DNA from: Anaerolineae bacterium
GTDB lineage: Bacteria > Chloroflexota > Anaerolineae > Promineifilales > Promineifilaceae
Reading direction: 5' to 3'
Length of the DNA: 29,931 bases
Assembly: GCA_028277515.1 (NCBI GenBank)
Contig: JANQGC010000291.1
Location: 1-29,931, forward strand
The notes beneath the pieces are model-generated. The model searched no databases. It saw only the letters and a list, made by a program, of their open reading frames with translations, and was not told the origin of the DNA. Made by a program: the position numbers and the translations under genes. Positions within the stretch are counted from its first letter, which is position 1; every line of letters starts with the position of its first letter. Below, one piece after another: positions 15,536-23,461 of the stretch.

Positions 15536-16813
15536 CTATGTTTTTTCCTCTACTAGCACCTTATCCACCCGTCGCCAATCCATATCAACCACCTCAATGG
15601 TTAAATTTCGAAAGGTAAACTTGTCCCCTGCAGTAGGAACACGGCCGATCGTGTGCATCACAAAACCACCGATGGTGTTGTAAAATTTATCGCCGCCCGC
15701 CGGCAGTTCTGCGAGATTAAAGAGCTGTTTAAATTCCTCAACGGGCAGTTTGCCATCGATCAGCCAGGAGCCATCCTCACGGCGCACGGCCGTTGGATTG
15801 GCCGGATCACCTAACTCTGGTACATCCCCCACGATTGCCTCCAGAAGATCAATAAAAGTAACCAATCCTTCCACCCCACCATGTTCATCCGTCACAAAAG
15901 CGATATGCGCATGTGCCTCCTTGAACCTTTCCAAAACCTGGTAAACCGGCAAACCAGAAGGAATGAATAAGGCTGGCTTTACCAGCAATTCCAAGTCTGG
16001 CATGTCACTGCTCCAGGTCTGCATGACCATATCTTTTACGAAGGCCAACCCGATAATATGGTCCAGATTACCACGGGCCACGGGATAGCGTGAATGCAGG
16101 CCGCTGCTGATCTTGCTGCGAATGACTTCCGGTGGATCCTCAGCATCCAGCCAAACGATGTCCCGGCGATCGACCATCAAATCGTTGACATGCAGATCAC
16201 CCACGCGAAACAATTGCCCTACAATTTCTTCCTCGATTGGCTCAACAATCCCTTCTTCCGTTCCTTGTTCGATAATCAGTTGGATTTCCCCCTCCGTAAT
16301 CGCCGGTTCGTCGTTTGGCTTGACCCGCAGCAAACGCATAACCAATCTTGTGGAGGCGTTTAAAAACAAGACCAATGGATAAGTTGCTTTAGCCAAAAGG
16401 GCCATGAAGGGTGCAATACGGCTGGAGATCGTTTCCGGAGCATTTAAGCCAATTTGCTTGGGTGCCAGTTCACCAAGGACCAGCGACAGATAAGTCACAA
16501 AAGCAATGGCCAAAAAACCGGCCACCGCGCTGCTATAATCACCAATGACAGGTAACGGAGCCAGGAGCGGCTCTAGCCAAGCCGTTACCTGCGTGCTGCC
16601 AATGGCGCCCATAAGGATAGCTACCAGCGTGATACCGATCTGGATCGTGGCCAGGAAAACATCCGGCTCTTCCGCCAAATCCAGGGCTGATTTCGCTCCT
16701 TTACTTCCCGCGTCGGCTCGCACCTTTAACCGCGCCTTTCTGGCTGAAACTACGGCAATTTCAGCCATGGAAAAGAATCCATTGATGATTGTTAAAATGA
16801 GTATCCCGAGCAT
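15536..16813 (-). CDS. CNNM/CorC-HlyC family membrane protein (hemolysin-related)
   Basis: A 425-residue protein with the standard order of this family. First is a DUF21/CNNM transmembrane domain of about four helices (residues 1-185, with LVLGELAPKQIGL near its middle). Next is a pair of CBS domains (about 205-325, VNDLMVDRRDIVWLD and HIAFVTDEHGGVEGLVTFIDL). Last is a CorC_HlyC transporter-associated domain (about 335-420, RREDGSWLIDGKLPVEEF). Members are linked to magnesium or cobalt efflux, with the CBS pair sensing nucleotides such as Mg-ATP. The older name hemolysin is not functional evidence. AGGAGA lies just upstream of the ATG. It is the first of two minus-strand genes. Confidence 0.9.
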   Translation of the reverse strand: MLGILILTIINGFFSMAEIAVVSARKARLKVRADAGSKGAKSALDLAEEPDVFLATIQIGITLVAILMGAIGSTQVTAWLEPLLAPLPVIGDYSSAVAGFLAIAFVTYLSLVLGELAPKQIGLNAPETISSRIAPFMALLAKATYPLVLFLNASTRLVMRLLRVKPNDEPAITEGEIQLIIEQGTEEGIVEPIEEEIVGQLFRVGDLHVNDLMVDRRDIVWLDAEDPPEVIRSKISSGLHSRYPVARGNLDHIIGLAFVKDMVMQTWSSDMPDLELLVKPALFIPSGLPVYQVLERFKEAHAHIAFVTDEHGGVEGLVTFIDLLEAIVGDVPELGDPANPTAVRREDGSWLIDGKLPVEEFKQLFNLAELPAGGDKFYNTIGGFVMHTIGRVPTAGDKFTFRNLTIEVVDMDWRRVDKVLVEEKT

Positions 16814-16908
16814 TAATTTCTCCTGGTAAGATGGATGTAATTATAGATTATTATTGCAGAATGCCAGAAATCGGTCGTCTGGTCTTTTTTTAGGGGTATG
16901 GGTATACA

Positions 16909-17244
16909 TTAAATCTCATCGCCGGACACACAGGCCAGAATATCATGGACCGCTTCTCCTCCACCCAGGATATCATGCCTTTTGCCGGTATTTTTTTAGC
17001 TTATCATTGGGGATCAAATCAAAAGTTTCCTGAAAATAAGATAGAAGGAAGTAACCGTCACGTTCCCCGCCCAGGACCAAGGCAGGCATACTATCATTTT
17101 TCATCACGCTATATTGAGTTTATTTTCTTTCACTGAAATCACATCAACCGTGACATAATCAAATCCTTTGATAAATGTTAACACATCATTCCAGTGCTGA
17201 CCTTGAAAAAAGCAGCTATCTCTAATTGTATTTGAGGGATGCAT
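16909..17244 (-). pseudogene. Decayed alpha/beta-hydrolase, C-terminal remnant
   Basis: This 336-bp stretch has no intact gene, but its minus strand holds protein-like fragments in different frames. The clearest, at 17104-16973, reads MPALVLGGERDGYFLLSYF and then ETFDLIPNDKLKKYR. It corresponds to the catalytic-Asp strand (GGERD) and the following segment of alpha/beta hydrolases. After a one-base shift the frame continues HDILGGGEAVHDILA to a stop at 16909, supplying the expected catalytic His. An upstream fragment from 17244 (QGQHWNDVLTFIKGFDYV) is in a third frame. The N-terminal catalytic part is gone. The remaining bases of the gap (16814-16908 and 17245-17318) show nothing else. Confidence 0.65.
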
Positions 17245-17318
17245 ACGGCCTCACTTTTCTTTTTCAATATAACGGCAACTAATTTGTGAGGACCGGCGCA
17301 CAAACTTACTGCAAATAG

Positions 17319-17348
17319 TTGCAATATGCAGTCATTTGACTGTATAAT
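17319..17348 (+). promoter_or_regulatory. Promoter of the dinJ-yafQ module with internal palindromic operator
   Basis: TTGCAA (17319-17324) and a perfect TATAAT (17343-17348) are 18 bp apart. The spacer holds the perfect palindrome CAGTCA-TT-TGACTG (17329-17342), which ends directly against the -10 hexamer. DinJ-type antitoxins are ribbon-helix-helix proteins that bind such short palindromes, alone or with the toxin, to repress their operon. This is the expected operator, 37 bp before the antitoxin ATG. Confidence 0.7.
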
Positions 17349-17384
17349 GTGTTCTCTATATCAAATCGATCGAGGAAGCATATT

Positions 17385-17645
17385 ATGCCTAATGTAACGG
17401 TTCAGGCGCGAATAAATCCAAAACTTAAAGAAGAAGCTGAAGCGGTTTTTTCTGCCATCGGTATCACCACGGCTGAAGCAATTCGTATTTTCTTACAGCA
17501 GAGCGTAAACAGCGGTGGCTTACCCTTTCAGCCATCCGCCAAATTACCCAACGAGGTGTCGTTGGCAGCCATGATTGAGCTTGAAGAACGAGGCGGTAAA
17601 GTTTTCATGACTACAGAAGACTTATTCGAAGATTGGAACCGCTGA
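17385..17645 (+). CDS. dinJ: RelB/DinJ-family antitoxin
   Basis: An 86-residue antitoxin starting MPNVTVQARINPKLKEEAEA. The N-terminal ribbon-helix-helix (about residues 1-48) contains the family signature AEAVFSAIGITTAEAIRIFL. The acidic C-terminal half (MIELEERGGKVFMTTEDLFEDW) would wrap the toxin. I placed the start at 17385, not the in-frame ATG at 17349, because GAGGAAG lies 6 bases upstream, the homologous N-terminus begins here, and 17349 directly follows the -10 element. The stop is 2 bp before the toxin start, so the two are translationally coupled. Confidence 0.9.
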   Translation: MPNVTVQARINPKLKEEAEAVFSAIGITTAEAIRIFLQQSVNSGGLPFQPSAKLPNEVSLAAMIELEERGGKVFMTTEDLFEDWNR

Positions 17646-17647
17646 GT

Positions 17648-17920
17648 ATGTCTCTCACAATCCGGCAGTCTACAAGATTTCGTCGCGATGTTAAGCATTT
17701 GAAAAGACAAGGACGTGATATAGGTTTATTGCAAGAGGTCATTGCTACCTTATTAAACCAAAACCCTTTGGCTGAAAAACACCGCGATCATGCCCTTGTT
17801 GGTAACTGGTATGGATTTCGAGAATGCCATATTCAACCTGATTGGTTATTAATTTATCGCATTGAAAATGACGAATTGCAATTAGCCCGAACCGGCAGCC
17901 ATGCCCAATTGTTCAAGTAA
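17648..17920 (+). CDS. yafQ: YafQ-family mRNA interferase toxin (RelE superfamily)
   Basis: A 90-residue ribosome-dependent ribonuclease toxin. All the catalytic positions known from E. coli YafQ are kept in the same spacing: His48, His61, Asp65, Trp66, His85 and Phe89, in KHRDHALVGNW, ECHIQPDWLLIYR and GSHAQLFK. The toxin therefore looks active and needs the upstream antitoxin. The start is ATG 17648, two bases after the antitoxin stop; an in-frame ATG at 17633 inside the antitoxin gene would add five residues. The module lies in a stretch without CGGCCG motifs next to a pseudogene, consistent with recent acquisition. Confidence 0.9.
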   Translation: MSLTIRQSTRFRRDVKHLKRQGRDIGLLQEVIATLLNQNPLAEKHRDHALVGNWYGFRECHIQPDWLLIYRIENDELQLARTGSHAQLFK

Positions 17921-17982
17921 CTGTCTCATCTCACCGTAATTATCTAACCAAAGAATATGGCTTTCCCACAACTTAGATCACA

Positions 17983-18011
17983 TTGACACCGGATCATATT
18001 TACAATATCAT
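17983..18011 (+). promoter_or_regulatory. Sigma-70 type promoter of the FtsX-like permease operon
   Basis: A consensus -35 TTGACA (17983-17988) and TATCAT (18006-18011, five of six matches) are separated by the optimal 17 bp. It is the best housekeeping-type promoter in the window and lies 46 bp before the first permease ATG. Confidence 0.7.
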
Positions 18012-18015
18012 TCCA

Positions 18016-18036
18016 TTACCGACCACCAGTCGGTAA
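18016..18036. promoter_or_regulatory. Repressor-like operator at the transcription start of the permease operon
   Basis: TTACCGAC (18016-18023) and GTCGGTAA (18029-18036) form a perfect 8-bp inverted repeat with a 5-bp centre. It begins 5 bp after the -10 element and so covers the expected start of transcription. Sequence and geometry fit a TetR-family operator. No TetR gene is adjacent; the only TetR-like gene in the window is the fragment at 1-111. Confidence 0.6.
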
Positions 18037-18056
18037 AGGGTAGGTTGCTGAGAATT

Positions 18057-19298
18057 ATGGGAAAGTTCATCAAATTAGCCTGGCGCAATATGTGGCGTAA
18101 TAAGCGTCGCACTTTGATCGCCACCATCGCCATCATCCTGAGCATGATCATCCTCATCTTCTTTCAAGCTTTCCTGGATGGCATGGATCAATCCATTTAC
18201 GGCAACACCGTCCGCCTGTATGGCGGTAATGTCCTGATTCACGCGCCCGGCTACCGGGAAAAAGCGACCCGGCTTCCCATGCTGCCAGTGGCTAATGTTG
18301 ATGAAGTTCTGGCAGCCATGCGCGATCAACCCAATGTGCTTGCTGCCTCCCGCCGCATCAACACAGGGGGTCTGGTCAGCAACCGGGATGCCTCGCAGGC
18401 GGTCAACATCACGGCCATTGAGCCACAAATCGAAGCATCGATCAGTCTCGCTGCTGAAAACTTGGTCGACGGCCGTTTTTTACAGCCCGATGATGGCGAT
18501 AATATCGTTATCGGCCGTGCCCTGGCCGAGCATCTCAATGTATCCGTAGGCGACCGCGTTTCCCTGCTCGGCCGTCGCCAGGATGAGTCGATGCGCAGCC
18601 GCTCAATGACCGTCGTCGGCATCTTCGACCTGGGCCTGGGCGACGCTGAGAAGAGCCTGATGTATATGAATTTACCCACAGCCCAGCAGCTCTATAATCT
18701 GCGCGGGCAGGTGACGGAAGTCGCCGTTGTCATGGAGAAATTAGGCCAGGAAGATAAGTTGATTGACACCGTTGCTCCCCAATTCCCCAACCATGAAGTC
18801 GACTCCATCTACACCCTCCGCCCTGAATTTGGCGAAGCGCTAGATATCGATCGCACCATAGGCATCATGATGGGCGGCATCCTGTTGCTGATGGCCGGCA
18901 TCGGTATTCTCAATCTGATGCTCATGGCCGTCTATGAGCGCACAAGAGAAATGGGAGTCCTGGCCGCGCTGGGATTAAAAGGACGGCAGATCATGAGCCT
19001 CTTTCTCATGGAAGGCGCCTTTATCGGGCTGGTGGGTGCGATCATTGGCTGCCTGATCGGCTGGGGGTTAGTCACCTGGCTGGGCAGCACAGGCATTGAT
19101 TTTTCGGCCGCCTACAGCGACCTGGGAGACGCTGGAGAATTATATGCCCTGATGGGTACGGTGCTTTACCCGGCCATTTCCGCTTCCACCGTGATCGTAT
19201 ACGGCATTGCGGCCGTGATCGTCGGCGCTTTGGCAGCCTTGATTCCTGCTTGGCAAGCCTCACGCAACGAACCGGCCGAGTCGCTGCATTACGTGTAG
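18057..19298 (+). CDS. FtsX/MacB-type ABC transporter permease, first of a pair
   Basis: A 413-residue permease of the LolC/MacB class. It has an N-terminal transmembrane helix (about residues 18-42), a large periplasmic MacB_PCD domain (about 43-260), then the FtsX domain with three helices (about 268-295, 315-345 and 375-400). The conserved YERTREMGVLAALGLKGRQI loop contacts the ATPase. I chose ATG 18057 over the upstream in-frame TTG at 18045. Such proteins use ATP hydrolysis in the cytoplasm to move lipids or lipoproteins, or to shed substrates from the membrane. The second permease starts 10 bp downstream; no ATPase gene is next to the pair. Confidence 0.9.
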   Translation: MGKFIKLAWRNMWRNKRRTLIATIAIILSMIILIFFQAFLDGMDQSIYGNTVRLYGGNVLIHAPGYREKATRLPMLPVANVDEVLAAMRDQPNVLAASRRINTGGLVSNRDASQAVNITAIEPQIEASISLAAENLVDGRFLQPDDGDNIVIGRALAEHLNVSVGDRVSLLGRRQDESMRSRSMTVVGIFDLGLGDAEKSLMYMNLPTAQQLYNLRGQVTEVAVVMEKLGQEDKLIDTVAPQFPNHEVDSIYTLRPEFGEALDIDRTIGIMMGGILLLMAGIGILNLMLMAVYERTREMGVLAALGLKGRQIMSLFLMEGAFIGLVGAIIGCLIGWGLVTWLGSTGIDFSAAYSDLGDAGELYALMGTVLYPAISASTVIVYGIAAVIVGALAALIPAWQASRNEPAESLHYV

Positions 19299-19307
19299 GA
19301 GACGATC

Positions 19308-20537
19308 ATGGTTTTTTCCAAATTCCTGACTATGGCCTTCCGCGATTTGCGGCGCAACAGCCGTCGTTCCGCCCTGACCGCCCTGGCTGTTGCCTTAGGC
19401 CTGGTCGTGACCTTCGCCTTCAGCAGCCTGCTTGAAGGCATGGTGGAGAGCATCCTATCTGACAGTATCCGCATCAGCACCGGGCATATACAAATAAGAA
19501 ATGCCGATTATGACGTGGACAAGGGCAGTTTATTGGCGCAGGATTTATTGGATGATCCCGGGGCGTGGACCAACCAGTTCCAAACCATGTCCGAGGTTCG
19601 TTCGGCCGCGCCCGTTTTGTGGAGCAGCGGCCTGGTCAGCACAGCGCAAGAATCCGTCGGCGTTCAGATTGTCGGTTTAAATCCGGAAGATGCCTATCAT
19701 GAACCCATCCGTGCAGGCATCATCGATGGCGAATATCTGCAAAGTGATGAACGGGGAACAATTTTAATCGGCCGTGTCCTGGCCCGGCAGCTTGAAGTCG
19801 GGGTTGGCGACCGGGTTAGTCTGGCTGCAAGCACCGCTGGCGGTGAAGGGCAGGAAGGGGTATTTACCATCGCCGGGCTGATCGACACTGGCTTTCCCAG
19901 CATCGATCAAAACCGGGTGATCATGCCCCTGGCCCAGGCGCAGGCCTTCAGCGATGTGGGCAACCGCTTCAGCAGTTTGATTATCATGCTGGACAACCAG
20001 AACGACGCCGAGCGCCTGGCGGCCCGCATTCAAATCCCAGGAACAGAAGTGCTCACCTGGCGAGATTTAAACACATTGATTTTAGAGAGCGTGGAAAACG
20101 GATTATTCTTCTATTACATTTTATATGGCATCGTATTCTTTGCCGTAGGTGTGCTCATCGCCAATACTCTGCTCATGTCCGTTTTCGCCCGCGCCCGGGA
20201 AATCGGCATCCTATCCTCGTTGGGCATGAACGGCCGGCAGGTCATGCTTCTATTCCTCCTGGAAGGGATACTCCTGGCGCTATTTGGGATCGCCGTCGGT
20301 TGGATGTTGGGCCTGGCGGTCGTCTTTTACATGACCTATATCGGCTTCACCATACCCGAAGAAACAGTGACCCTGGTCGAAGGTTTCGCCTTTGGCACCA
20401 CGCTCAAAGGCGGCTTCGCACCGGAACAATTTATTGTACTTTCCATCCTGCTGCTGATCGTGGTTTCTCTGGTATCCCTTTATCCGGCCTGGTTTGCGGC
20501 CCGGATGGAGCCGGTGGAAGCGCTACAATCGTTGTAA
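19308..20537 (+). CDS. FtsX/MacB-type ABC transporter permease, second of a pair
   Basis: A 409-residue paralogue of the preceding permease with the same layout: an N-terminal helix (about residues 20-42), a periplasmic MacB_PCD domain (about 43-255) and an FtsX domain with three helices (about 268-295, 312-342 and 372-402). The ATPase-contacting loop reads FARAREIGILSSLGMNGRQVM. An AGGAGA ribosome site overlaps the stop codon of the first permease, so the two are coupled. Two different permeases point to a LolCE-like heterodimer with an ATPase supplied from elsewhere. It is the last gene of the operon. Confidence 0.9.
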   Translation: MVFSKFLTMAFRDLRRNSRRSALTALAVALGLVVTFAFSSLLEGMVESILSDSIRISTGHIQIRNADYDVDKGSLLAQDLLDDPGAWTNQFQTMSEVRSAAPVLWSSGLVSTAQESVGVQIVGLNPEDAYHEPIRAGIIDGEYLQSDERGTILIGRVLARQLEVGVGDRVSLAASTAGGEGQEGVFTIAGLIDTGFPSIDQNRVIMPLAQAQAFSDVGNRFSSLIIMLDNQNDAERLAARIQIPGTEVLTWRDLNTLILESVENGLFFYYILYGIVFFAVGVLIANTLLMSVFARAREIGILSSLGMNGRQVMLLFLLEGILLALFGIAVGWMLGLAVVFYMTYIGFTIPEETVTLVEGFAFGTTLKGGFAPEQFIVLSILLLIVVSLVSLYPAWFAARMEPVEALQSL

Positions 20538-20640
20538 TTTACAGAGGCTTACTTTTTGCAATGACCCACCAGATGATTCGTTCACAGTGGGAAGACATTT
20601 TAGTGGATTGAAAATTTTATATTTGATGGGTCAGGCAAAT

Positions 20641-21576
20641 TTATTTTAATTGCTTAACCTTAACCGTCGGCAAAATGCATGCTATATCATCCGGGTTACA
20701 TTCGGCTGTTGCTTCCGTCAATACCGTGGCGGCCGAAACCGCACTTGCCTGGCGCAACGCCTCCGGCCAGCTATCACCAATCATCAACCTGTAAGCTAAC
20801 GTCCCGGAAACCGCGTCTCCCGCTCCGGCAGCATTGACAACCGCTTGAGACGCCGCCTGGACATGATAGACTGCATGGCCGATCAGCGCATATAGGCCGT
20901 CTTGCCCACAAGTAATCAGCAAATTTTGCAGCCGGTGTTCGGTCTTCAAGCGTATGCCATCTTCGATCAAGGTTTGGAAATCGTTGATTTGCAAATCAAA
21001 AGCCGCCTTAAATTCTTCCAGGTTGAACTTAAGTAGTGTTGGTCGCGCCAGTAGAACAGGATCGATAGGCACGGCCGATGTATCCACCAGAGACTTCACA
21101 CCGGCTTCATTTGCCCGCTCTACAACTTGCGCCAGAAACCCGGTGTCCATTCCTTTAGGTAAAGAGCCGCCGCAGATCAACCATTGAACCTTTTGAAGTT
21201 CGAGAGTCAATTGCCTGAGAAACGCTTCTTCGTCCTTTGCACTGATGATCATCCGGCCGGAAGTCAGGTGCGTATGCTGCTGTGGGTGTCTTTCAACAAT
21301 AACGTGCGCAAGTCGCGTCTCACCCTCAACCCAAATGGGAACCACGTGAACGCCATACCGGCTTACGCGATCCACCAATTCGCGCCCAATATCACCGGCC
21401 ACAAATGTCAAAGCCGTCGATTTTACGCCCTGGCAACCAAGTGAAACCGAGGCATCCAATCCTTTGCCACCCACAGCCGTCACCTGGCGGTCAATGCGCA
21501 TGGGCAAACCAGGCGTCCAGGTCTCTATAAAGAAAATTCGATCTAAGGCCGAATTAGGAGTGGCAGTTAAAATCAC
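20641..21576 (-). CDS. PfkB-family kinase, 1-phosphofructokinase / tagatose-6-phosphate kinase type
   Basis: A 311-residue sugar-phosphate kinase. It shows the substrate-binding GGKG (residues 36-39), KFNLEEF (183-189) and the anion-hole/catalytic NAAGAGDAVSG (248-258, Asp254 as base). The start TATPNSALDR is typical of the hexose-phosphate kinases in this family. A GTG at 21576 is chosen as the start. An in-frame ATG at 21678 would add 34 residues overlapping the upstream gene, and 311 residues is the normal length. No strong ribosome site is visible. It begins 8 bp after the stop of the ABM-fold gene, probably translationally coupled. The exact sugar phosphate cannot be told from sequence. 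Confidence 0.87.
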   Translation of the reverse strand: MILTATPNSALDRIFFIETWTPGLPMRIDRQVTAVGGKGLDASVSLGCQGVKSTALTFVAGDIGRELVDRVSRYGVHVVPIWVEGETRLAHVIVERHPQQHTHLTSGRMIISAKDEEAFLRQLTLELQKVQWLICGGSLPKGMDTGFLAQVVERANEAGVKSLVDTSAVPIDPVLLARPTLLKFNLEEFKAAFDLQINDFQTLIEDGIRLKTEHRLQNLLITCGQDGLYALIGHAVYHVQAASQAVVNAAGAGDAVSGTLAYRLMIGDSWPEALRQASAVSAATVLTEATAECNPDDIACILPTVKVKQLK

Positions 21577-21584
21577 GGTTGCTA

Positions 21585-21935
21585 TTAAAATTTTCTGCGC
21601 CGGGTCTTGGCTCGCGGCCGAACCGTGCCCTCGGCCAGCACGCGATAAACTCCCAGTTCTCGCTCCAACTCCGTCCATTCAGCGAATGTGGCATCCAACC
21701 TGTCATATTCTTCCTGGTGTTCTGCCAGGGCTTGCTCCCGTTTTTCCAAGCTGTCCCAGATGTCGATGGTTAAAAAACGGCGGGGATTATTGATGTCCCG
21801 CAGTAAGGTCGTGCCACGAAAACCTGGACTTTGGCTAAACAATCTACTCCAGGCTCCACCGGGACCGTAGGCCAACTCAAACTGGCCTTGCGCCTCTTCT
21901 TTAATCAGATATTCCCAAACGATTTCAATCATCAT
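21585..21935 (-). CDS. ABM-fold (antibiotic biosynthesis monooxygenase-like) protein
   Basis: A 116-residue dimeric alpha+beta barrel type protein. The pattern IEIVWEYLIKEEAQGQFELAY, then GGAWSRLFSQSPGFRGTTLLRD and RRFLTIDIWDSLEKREQAL is the usual strand-helix-strand order of ABM-like proteins. These serve as cofactor-free oxygenases or as small-molecule binding or isomerase partners; the actual reaction is unknown. The C-terminus is a basic tail (RPRAKTRRRKF). It is the first gene of a two-gene unit with the PfkB kinase. The start is one of two consecutive ATGs (21935 or 21932); there is no clear ribosome site. Confidence 0.75.
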   Translation of the reverse strand: MMIEIVWEYLIKEEAQGQFELAYGPGGAWSRLFSQSPGFRGTTLLRDINNPRRFLTIDIWDSLEKREQALAEHQEEYDRLDATFAEWTELERELGVYRVLAEGTVRPRAKTRRRKF

Positions 21936-22097
21936 TAACCAGGATACGGTTCAGACGTTCGTGTCAACTCGGCCGAAAAGTCCATTCTTAATTTTATCGG
22001 CACACGGCAATTATATTCAATATACAAATGATAACAATTTCGCAGGGATGTCCTGGATGCCAATAACGGCCCTCATCCCTACCCAAAAGCGGCACAT

Positions 22098-22112
22098 TTA
22101 GATATGATCTAA
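22098..22112. promoter_or_regulatory. Palindrome upstream of the amidohydrolase gene
   Basis: TTAGAT-ATG-ATCTAA is a perfect 6-3-6 palindrome ending 29 bp before the amidohydrolase ATG. A second palindrome, TATATT-C-AATATA, lies at 22012-22024. Either could be an operator. No matching regulator is adjacent and no strong -35/-10 pair is clear. Confidence 0.35.
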
Positions 22113-22141
22113 GCGAATTTCATTTTAATAAGGACAGTAAA

Positions 22142-23323
22142 ATGCTCGACAAAGCGCAAGCACTCACCCCTGAACTGACACGCATCCGCCGGGACATCCA
22201 CCAACACCCGGAACTCGGCTTTCAAGAATTTCGCACAGCCCAACTGGTGGCCGATACGCTGCAAGAAATTGGTATTGAGGCCAAAACAGGCATCGGCCGA
22301 ACCGGCGTTTTGGCCCAAATCGGCAGCGGTGACGGACCCACCATCGCCATCCGCGCCGATATGGATGCCTTACCTATAGATGAAAAGAACGACACCCCAT
22401 ACAGGTCGCAAAATCGGGGCGTTATGCACGCCTGCGGCCATGATGCCCATACAGCGATCCTCCTGGGAGCTGCCCATCTTTTGCAGCAAAATTTGATTGA
22501 GGATGGCTGGCACGGCAATGTACGCTTTTTGTTTCAGCCTTCGGAAGAAGCGTTTGATGGACAGGGAGTCAGCGGGGCTACGGCAATGATTGACGACAAC
22601 GCCTTAGAAGATGTGGACGCCGTCATTGCCCTGCACGTCTGGTCCAACATCCCCAGCGGAGAAACTTATTTTCAGGACGGTTTTTCATTGGCGGCAGTGG
22701 ACAGCTTCGATGCCAGAATCATCGGCGATGGCTGTCACGGCGCTTTTCCACAGGACGGCAGCGATCCGTTATTCATGCTTGGACCGATCCTCAACGCCCT
22801 TTACTCGATTCCATCACGCCACATCAACCCTATGCGTCCCTGCGTGGTCAGCCTGGGGCAGGTCAGTGGGGGCACGACCCACAATGTCATTCCCAAAGAG
22901 GTCATGCTCAAAGGCACCATTCGCTCATTTGAAGAGGACATACGTGAAAAATTGTGGCATGAAATTGAACGGGCTTTGAGTTTAAGTGAAAACCTGGGCG
23001 GCCGATTTGAGATCCAATTTAACAAGGGTTACCCGGCGCTTTACAATAATCCGCAAGTCAACGGCTGGCTGCGCTCAACGGCGCGAGATTTGCTGGGTGA
23101 AACGGCCGTCGGGGATGCAGAATTCGGCATGGGCGCGGAAGACTTCGCCTACATGGCCCAAAAAGCGCCGGGGGCCATGTTCATGATCGGCGCCGCCCTT
23201 CCCGGCCGTGCCCGCTTCCACCACACCGACACATTCGACATCAACGAAAAGGTGCTGCCCCTGGGCGCGGCTATCCTGGCCGAAACCGCGCGTCGTTTTG
23301 TGACCAGAGAAGTCACCCTGTAG
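22142..23323 (+). CDS. M20 family amidohydrolase (hippurate/N-acyl amino acid hydrolase type)
   Basis: A 393-residue metal-dependent hydrolase that removes acyl groups from N-acylated amino acids or related compounds in the cytoplasm. The signature MHACGHDAHTAILLGAA carries metal ligands Cys98 and His100. QPSEEAFDG gives Glu135 and Glu136, and ALHVW gives His165; the C-terminal FHHTDTFDIN supplies the last ligand region. The lid/dimerisation domain spans about residues 180-300 (GTTHNVIPKEVMLKGTIR). AAGGAC precedes the ATG. It is a monocistronic gene convergent with a PLP aminotransferase, and both could act in amino-acid salvage, though no direct link is shown. Length is normal for the family. 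Confidence 0.92.
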   Translation: MLDKAQALTPELTRIRRDIHQHPELGFQEFRTAQLVADTLQEIGIEAKTGIGRTGVLAQIGSGDGPTIAIRADMDALPIDEKNDTPYRSQNRGVMHACGHDAHTAILLGAAHLLQQNLIEDGWHGNVRFLFQPSEEAFDGQGVSGATAMIDDNALEDVDAVIALHVWSNIPSGETYFQDGFSLAAVDSFDARIIGDGCHGAFPQDGSDPLFMLGPILNALYSIPSRHINPMRPCVVSLGQVSGGTTHNVIPKEVMLKGTIRSFEEDIREKLWHEIERALSLSENLGGRFEIQFNKGYPALYNNPQVNGWLRSTARDLLGETAVGDAEFGMGAEDFAYMAQKAPGAMFMIGAALPGRARFHHTDTFDINEKVLPLGAAILAETARRFVTREVTL

Positions 23324-23344
23324 AACAAGCTTTCCAGCTTGTTC
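23323..23344 (+). terminator. Hairpin directly after the amidohydrolase gene (dispersed-repeat type)
   Basis: GAACAAGCT (23323-23331) and AGCTTGTTC (23336-23344) form a perfect 9-bp stem with a TTCC loop, beginning on the stop codon's last base. There is no T-run. The sequence GAACAAGCTTTCCAG recurs as GAACGAGCTTTCCAG near 9448-9462, so this is a member of a repeat family that may serve as a transcript end. Confidence 0.5.
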
Positions 23345-23461
23345 ATTACACCGCAAAGCAAAAAGTGAGCGGCTACATCTCCGACCATGTTAGCCATCTC
23401 ATGACATCGGAAGACCCCTCCCTGGTTTTCAGCCATAAGCGGCTCGTTTGGCGTGTGCCCA

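Noticed and set aside
16945..17136. Forward reading frame of 63 codons in the gap after the CorC-type gene
   Set aside because: It has no ribosome site and an unlikely composition; the opposite strand carries recognisable hydrolase fragments.
20561..20611. Short frame MTHQMIRSQW... and a TGACCCA/TGGGTCA hairpin after the second permease
   Set aside because: Only 16 codons with no ribosome site, and the 7-bp arms are 58 bp apart; chance is sufficient.
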